A program made the translations under genes and the position numbers. From Enterobacterales bacterium CwR94 (GTDB taxonomy: Bacteria > Pseudomonadota > Gammaproteobacteria > Enterobacterales > Enterobacteriaceae): a stretch of DNA of 64,000 nt. Shown here piece after piece: positions 60,568-64,000 of this stretch. The stretch covers positions 806,001 to 870,000 of the forward strand of contig KZ478059.1 of the NCBI GenBank assembly GCA_002837195.1. The letters are read 5' to 3'. The notes under the pieces are model-generated. The model was not told the DNA's origin. It did not search any database and saw nothing but the letters and a program-made list of their open reading frames with translations. Position 1 is the stretch's first letter; each line of letters starts with the position of its first letter.

Positions 60568-62298
60568 GTGAATATTCAGGCACTTCTCTCAGTAAAAGTC
60601 AGTCAGGCGTTGATCGCGGCCGGTGCGCCAGCAGAAAGCGATCCGCTGGTACGACAGTCTGCAAAAGCGCAGTTTGGTGACTATCAGGCCAATGGCGTGA
60701 TGGGCGCGGCAAAAAAACTGGGTGAGCAGCCACGACGACTGGCTGAAAAAGTGCTTGAGCACCTGGACCTGGCCGGGATCGCCAGCAAGATTGAAATTGC
60801 CGGCCCCGGCTTTATCAATATTTTTCTCGACCGTGACTGGCTGGCAAGCCAGGCTGAATTGGCGCTCGGCGCGCCAAATTTAGGCCTCACGGCGGTGACA
60901 CCGCAGACCATCGTCATTGACTATTCGGCACCGAACGTCGCCAAAGAGATGCACGTGGGCCACTTGCGCTCCACCATCATTGGTGATGCTGCCGTACGGA
61001 CGCAATCACTGTTGGGTCACAAGGTTATCCGCGCTAACCACGTAGGCGACTGGGGTACGCAATTTGGCATGCTGATCGCGTTCCTGGAAAAACAGCAGAG
61101 CGAAAATCATGAAGAGATCGCGCTGGCAGACCTGGAAGTTTTTTATCGTGAAGCCAAAAAAACCTACGATGAAGATGAAGTGTTCGCCGAGCGTGCGCGT
61201 GGCTATGTGGTCAAGCTGCAAAGTGGCGATGAGTACTGTTTGAGAATGTGGCGTCGTTTGGTGGATATCACCATGGCCCAAAATCAGCTTAATTATGATC
61301 GCCTGAACGTCACCCTCACACGTAACGATGTGATGGGGGAAAGTCTGTATAACAGCATGCTGGCCGGGATTGTTGCCGATCTGAAAGCCAAAGGGCTGGC
61401 CGTTGAAAGCGAAGGCGCAACGGTTGTCTTCCTTGATGAGTACAAAAACAAAGAAGGCGAACCGATGGGCGTCATCATCCAGAAAAAGGATGGCGGCTTT
61501 CTTTACACCACTACCGATATCGCCTGTGCCAAGTATCGCTATGAAACGCTGCATGCTGACCGCGTGCTGTATTACATCGATTCACGTCAGCATCAACACC
61601 TGATGCAGGCCTGGACCATTGTGCGTAAGGCAGGCTATGTGCCTGATTCTGTGCCGCTGGAACACCATATGTTTGGCATGATGCTGGGCAAAGACGGCAA
61701 GCCGTTCAAAACCCGTGCGGGCGGTACCATCAAACTGTCTGATCTGCTGGATGAAGCGATCGAGCGTGCCAGTGCACTGATCGCTGAAAAGAATCCTGAA
61801 ATGGAGAAGGCAGAGCTGGCGAACCTGGCGCGCGTCGTGGGGATTGGCGCGGTGAAATATGCAGACCTGTCTAAAAGCCGTACCACAGATTACGTGTTTG
61901 ACTGGGACAATATGTTGGCGTTTGAAGGCAACACTGCCCCCTACATGCAATACGCCTACACGCGAGTACTGTCGGTATTCCGTAAAGCGGGCGTGGATGA
62001 AAGCAGCCTCACCGGTGACATCATCCTGCGTGACGACCGTGAAGCGGCCCTCGCCGTGCGCCTGATGCAGTTTGAAGAGACCATTACCCAGGTGGCGCGC
62101 GACGGTACACCACACGTGATGTGTGCCTGGTTGTATGAGGTGGCAGGTCTGTTCTCCAGCTTCTATGAGCACTGCCCTATCCTGAGTGCTGAAACCGAGG
62201 CGTTAAAACAGAGCCGTCTGAAACTGGCTGCGCTGACCGCCAAAACCCTGAAGCTGGGTCTGGATACACTGGGTATTGAGACCGTCGAGCGTATGTAA
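60568..62298 (+). CDS. argS: Arginine–tRNA ligase
   Basis: ArgS charges tRNA-Arg; it is a class I synthetase that needs tRNA for amino-acid activation. The HIGH motif is HVGH in [20 protein letters not shown]; the KMSK position is degenerate, as usual ([13 protein letters not shown]). The N-terminal Add1 domain and the C-terminal anticodon-binding domain (ending [11 protein letters not shown]) are complete, 576 residues. The start is GTG 60568, as the alignment places MNIQALLS there. Confidence 0.97.
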   Translation: MNIQALLSVKVSQALIAAGAPAESDPLVRQSAKAQFGDYQANGVMGAAKKLGEQPRRLAEKVLEHLDLAGIASKIEIAGPGFINIFLDRDWLASQAELALGAPNLGLTAVTPQTIVIDYSAPNVAKEMHVGHLRSTIIGDAAVRTQSLLGHKVIRANHVGDWGTQFGMLIAFLEKQQSENHEEIALADLEVFYREAKKTYDEDEVFAERARGYVVKLQSGDEYCLRMWRRLVDITMAQNQLNYDRLNVTLTRNDVMGESLYNSMLAGIVADLKAKGLAVESEGATVVFLDEYKNKEGEPMGVIIQKKDGGFLYTTTDIACAKYRYETLHADRVLYYIDSRQHQHLMQAWTIVRKAGYVPDSVPLEHHMFGMMLGKDGKPFKTRAGGTIKLSDLLDEAIERASALIAEKNPEMEKAELANLARVVGIGAVKYADLSKSRTTDYVFDWDNMLAFEGNTAPYMQYAYTRVLSVFRKAGVDESSLTGDIILRDDREAALAVRLMQFEETITQVARDGTPHVMCAWLYEVAGLFSSFYEHCPILSAETEALKQSRLKLAALTAKTLKLGLDTLGIETVERM

Positions 62299-62357
62299 TG
62301 ACGCGCTACATAACGCCCTCAGGCAAATCTTGCTGTTGAGGACGTGCGGGGCAACAA

Positions 62358-62391
62358 AAAACCGGAAACGTGCTGCTTCCGGTTTTTTTTT
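62358..62391 (+). terminator. Terminator of argS
   Basis: AACCGGAA-acgtgctgc-TTCCGGTT is followed by seven further T. An A run before the stem could make it bidirectional. Confidence 0.92.
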
Positions 62392-62488
62392 GAATGACAT
62401 TAGGAATGTTACCAGGCTAACCGGCAGTCAGTGCGAAATATTTATGCATTATCTGCAGTTGATGATTGAGTAATGGCTTACCGCTTTA

Positions 62489-63028
62489 TCACATTACCTG
62501 ACCATAATACCAACGCTCTCCCGTAAACCCCGCATAATCCTCATTTCCGTAACATTCGAGTGTAATGCCCAATTCCTGTACGTTGGCGGGCAGGATGATT
62601 CCCCATTCAGCCGCAAGGCTACGATCGCGGATCAACGCAGAAGCCCCTTTGTCAGAACGGCCCTCGGCGATGAAACTTTGATAATAGTCTTCTGAACGGT
62701 AGAGACAGACTTCGCTGGTAAACATATCCGGCAGGCAGATAACCGCTGTAATTCGGGGGCTGTTGTGTATTTCAGCAGTGGCCCTAATAAGGTTTGAACA
62801 TGCGTTAATCATCGCTTGCGCGCATGCTGCCTTAACTTGAAGCGTACTGTATTTTCCCTCAACAAGATTGAGTGCGACGGGAATTTTGAAATTCCAGTAA
62901 CGCGCATCTTCTGCAAACAGGGCGCGTTCGGGATGACAAAAGGTCTCAGCCCAACGGTTTAGCGCATTGATGCGGCGGGGAATATTTCTGACTTTAGTAC
63001 GATAATCCCGGTTGAGTCGTCGGCTCAT
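62489..63028 (-). CDS. DUF3916-type protein
   Basis: A 179-residue cytosolic protein that resembles the DUF3916 family, with the pattern KVRNIPRRINALNRWAETF near the start and KIPVALNLVEGKYSTLQVKA in the middle. Function is unknown. I take ATG 63028 as start because the family similarity begins there; ATG 63094 would add 22 basic residues and neither start has an ideal ribosome site. It follows the beta-propeller gene on the same strand. Confidence 0.65.
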   Translation of the reverse strand: MSRRLNRDYRTKVRNIPRRINALNRWAETFCHPERALFAEDARYWNFKIPVALNLVEGKYSTLQVKAACAQAMINACSNLIRATAEIHNSPRITAVICLPDMFTSEVCLYRSEDYYQSFIAEGRSDKGASALIRDRSLAAEWGIILPANVQELGITLECYGNEDYAGFTGERWYYGQVM

Positions 63029-63166
63029 AATGTAAGGCTTTTCCTCTTTAAACAATTGACGTGGTCTTCCAGGCCTGCAGCCGTTTATTTTCATTAGGCG
63101 TGATCGTTACGCCCCTCTGATGCAGATATTAATCTCGCGTTATCCGCTGCAGGCGGGTACGGCCGG

Positions 63167-64000
63167 TCAATAGAGCATTGGTAATCCAAAGCCAAAAGGT
63201 GAATAGGACGCTGACTGCTGTTGACTGGGTTCACATAAATAAAATGTACTGTCAGACGTTGGCAGTGATTTTTTCTCATTGAAGACGTCCACGCCATCTT
63301 GCGTTGAAAGAATAATGGTTCCGTCTTTGAGGCTTAATTGTGGTGATGAGTAAATACTGGCGGGATAATTTCCCGTGGCGATTCCCGTCTCCAGATCAAT
63401 CAGGTAAAGAGAATAATGGGTTGTGACGGCAAGGCGTCCCAGATTTTTCATAAAACGCATCGCAATGATCGTCTGATCATTTACCGCATCACACCATTGT
63501 GTTTTAACCAGCTGTTGTCCGGTTTTGATATCCACCTGCATCACATTTTGTCTGCCTGCGAGCCAAAGAGTACCATCCTGCGGACTGAACATCAGGTCTT
63601 CTACGTAAAATGAGCCAGTATCATTAATTGTTAATTTCTGCAAAGTCAGGTTTTCGGTATCCAATAATACTGTTTGCCGCCCCGGAGAATCAGAAATCGC
63701 CAGCAGTGCGCCATTATGTGACAAAGCCATCGCCAGTGGCCGACCGTAAGGATATGACTCTGCACTACCACCTGGCAACGAAACCGTTTTAATAAGCCTC
63801 TGCTCTGTTAAATCAATAACCGAGATTGCGTTATCAACGCTGTTCATGACAAACGCACGTTGGCCATCTGGCCTCAGCACAATCGTTCGTGGGTAACGGC
63901 CAACCGCAATATTTTTTGTAATACGTCCGCTTTCAACATCAATAAATGAAAAGACGTCCTGTTGTAATGAGGTCGCGTAAAGCGTTTTTCCATCTGGTGA
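63167..64000 (-). CDS. YncE-like beta-propeller protein (start outside window)
   Basis: The reading frame is open from the right window edge to the stop at 63167 (277 residues seen). It consists of YVTN/NHL-type repeats of about 40 residues (SPDGKTLYATSLQQDVFSFI, RPDGQRAFVMNSVDNAISVI, SHNGALLAISDSPGRQTVLL), which form a beta-propeller. Such proteins are often exported or bind surface partners, but the N-terminus, and so any signal peptide, is not visible. Its partner could be the DUF3916 gene 138 bp or less downstream. Function unknown. Confidence 0.75.
   Translation of the reverse strand, partial: SPDGKTLYATSLQQDVFSFIDVESGRITKNIAVGRYPRTIVLRPDGQRAFVMNSVDNAISVIDLTEQRLIKTVSLPGGSAESYPYGRPLAMALSHNGALLAISDSPGRQTVLLDTENLTLQKLTINDTGSFYVEDLMFSPQDGTLWLAGRQNVMQVDIKTGQQLVKTQWCDAVNDQTIIAMRFMKNLGRLAVTTHYSLYLIDLETGIATGNYPASIYSSPQLSLKDGTIILSTQDGVDVFNEKKSLPTSDSTFYLCEPSQQQSASYSPFGFGLPMLY

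Overview
The window is a chromosomal stretch of an enterobacterium. Gene order follows the E. coli K-12 segment proQ–msrC–letAB–rsmF–pphA–sdsR–yebY–yebZ–yobA–holE–exoX–ptrB–yebE–yebG–purT–(eda)–zwf–hexR–pykA–lpxM–mepM–znuACB–ruvBAC–yebC–nudB–aspS–yecD–yecE–yecN–cmoAB–cutC–yecM–argS almost gene for gene. The moderately high GC, the choline–betaine locus and above all a dfoJACS desferrioxamine cluster between pykA and lpxM point to Erwiniaceae, most likely Pantoea or a close relative. This is inferred from gene content; no marker gene such as 16S rRNA is present.

Layout. 1–7261: housekeeping genes from a cut proQ to pphA. 7262–14450: an accessory block between pphA and the SdsR small RNA gene. 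It holds two tiny membrane proteins, a MetQNI-type ABC transporter with an Fe(II)/2-oxoglutarate oxygenase, an acetyltransferase, an orphan RNase A-like toxin with its immunity gene, and a broken lambda-type integrase ending about 80 bp from the SdsR terminator. 14456–21885: SdsR, the copper-type yobA–yebZ–yebY operon, holE, exoX, ptrB, yebE, yebG (LexA box) and purT (PurR box). 21925–27432: betA–betB–betI facing betT across a perfect 22-bp palindrome. 27483–32623: eda, zwf, hexR and pykA, with no edd. 32650–39600: the dfo operon behind a CRP site and a promoter overlapped by a Fur box. 39607–53913: lipid A acylation, peptidoglycan hydrolase, zinc uptake, Holliday junction processing, aspS and the cmo tRNA-modification genes. 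54028–57396: a gene-poor, lineage-specific patch with small secreted proteins, a lipoprotein and a probable ArcZ-like small RNA. 57397–64000: cutC, a MalY/PatB-type lyase, yecM, argS, a DUF3916 protein and the start-less end of a beta-propeller gene.

How the genes work together. Several loci form short regulated units whose operators can be read directly: LexA (yebG, ruvAB), PurR (purT), BetI (bet genes), HexR (zwf), a probable KdgR site (eda), CRP and Fur (dfo) and Zur (znuA/znuCB). The dfo genes encode the whole route from lysine to a cadaverine-based hydroxamate siderophore plus a candidate exporter. The bet genes import choline and oxidise it to glycine betaine. The zwf/eda arrangement implies that the Entner–Doudoroff route cannot run from 6-phosphogluconate unless edd lies elsewhere.

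The most novel items are the ArcZ-like RNA gene at about 56880–56969, the toxin–immunity and integrase remnant at sdsR, and the oxygenase-coupled MetQNI operon with its candidate LysR-type operator.
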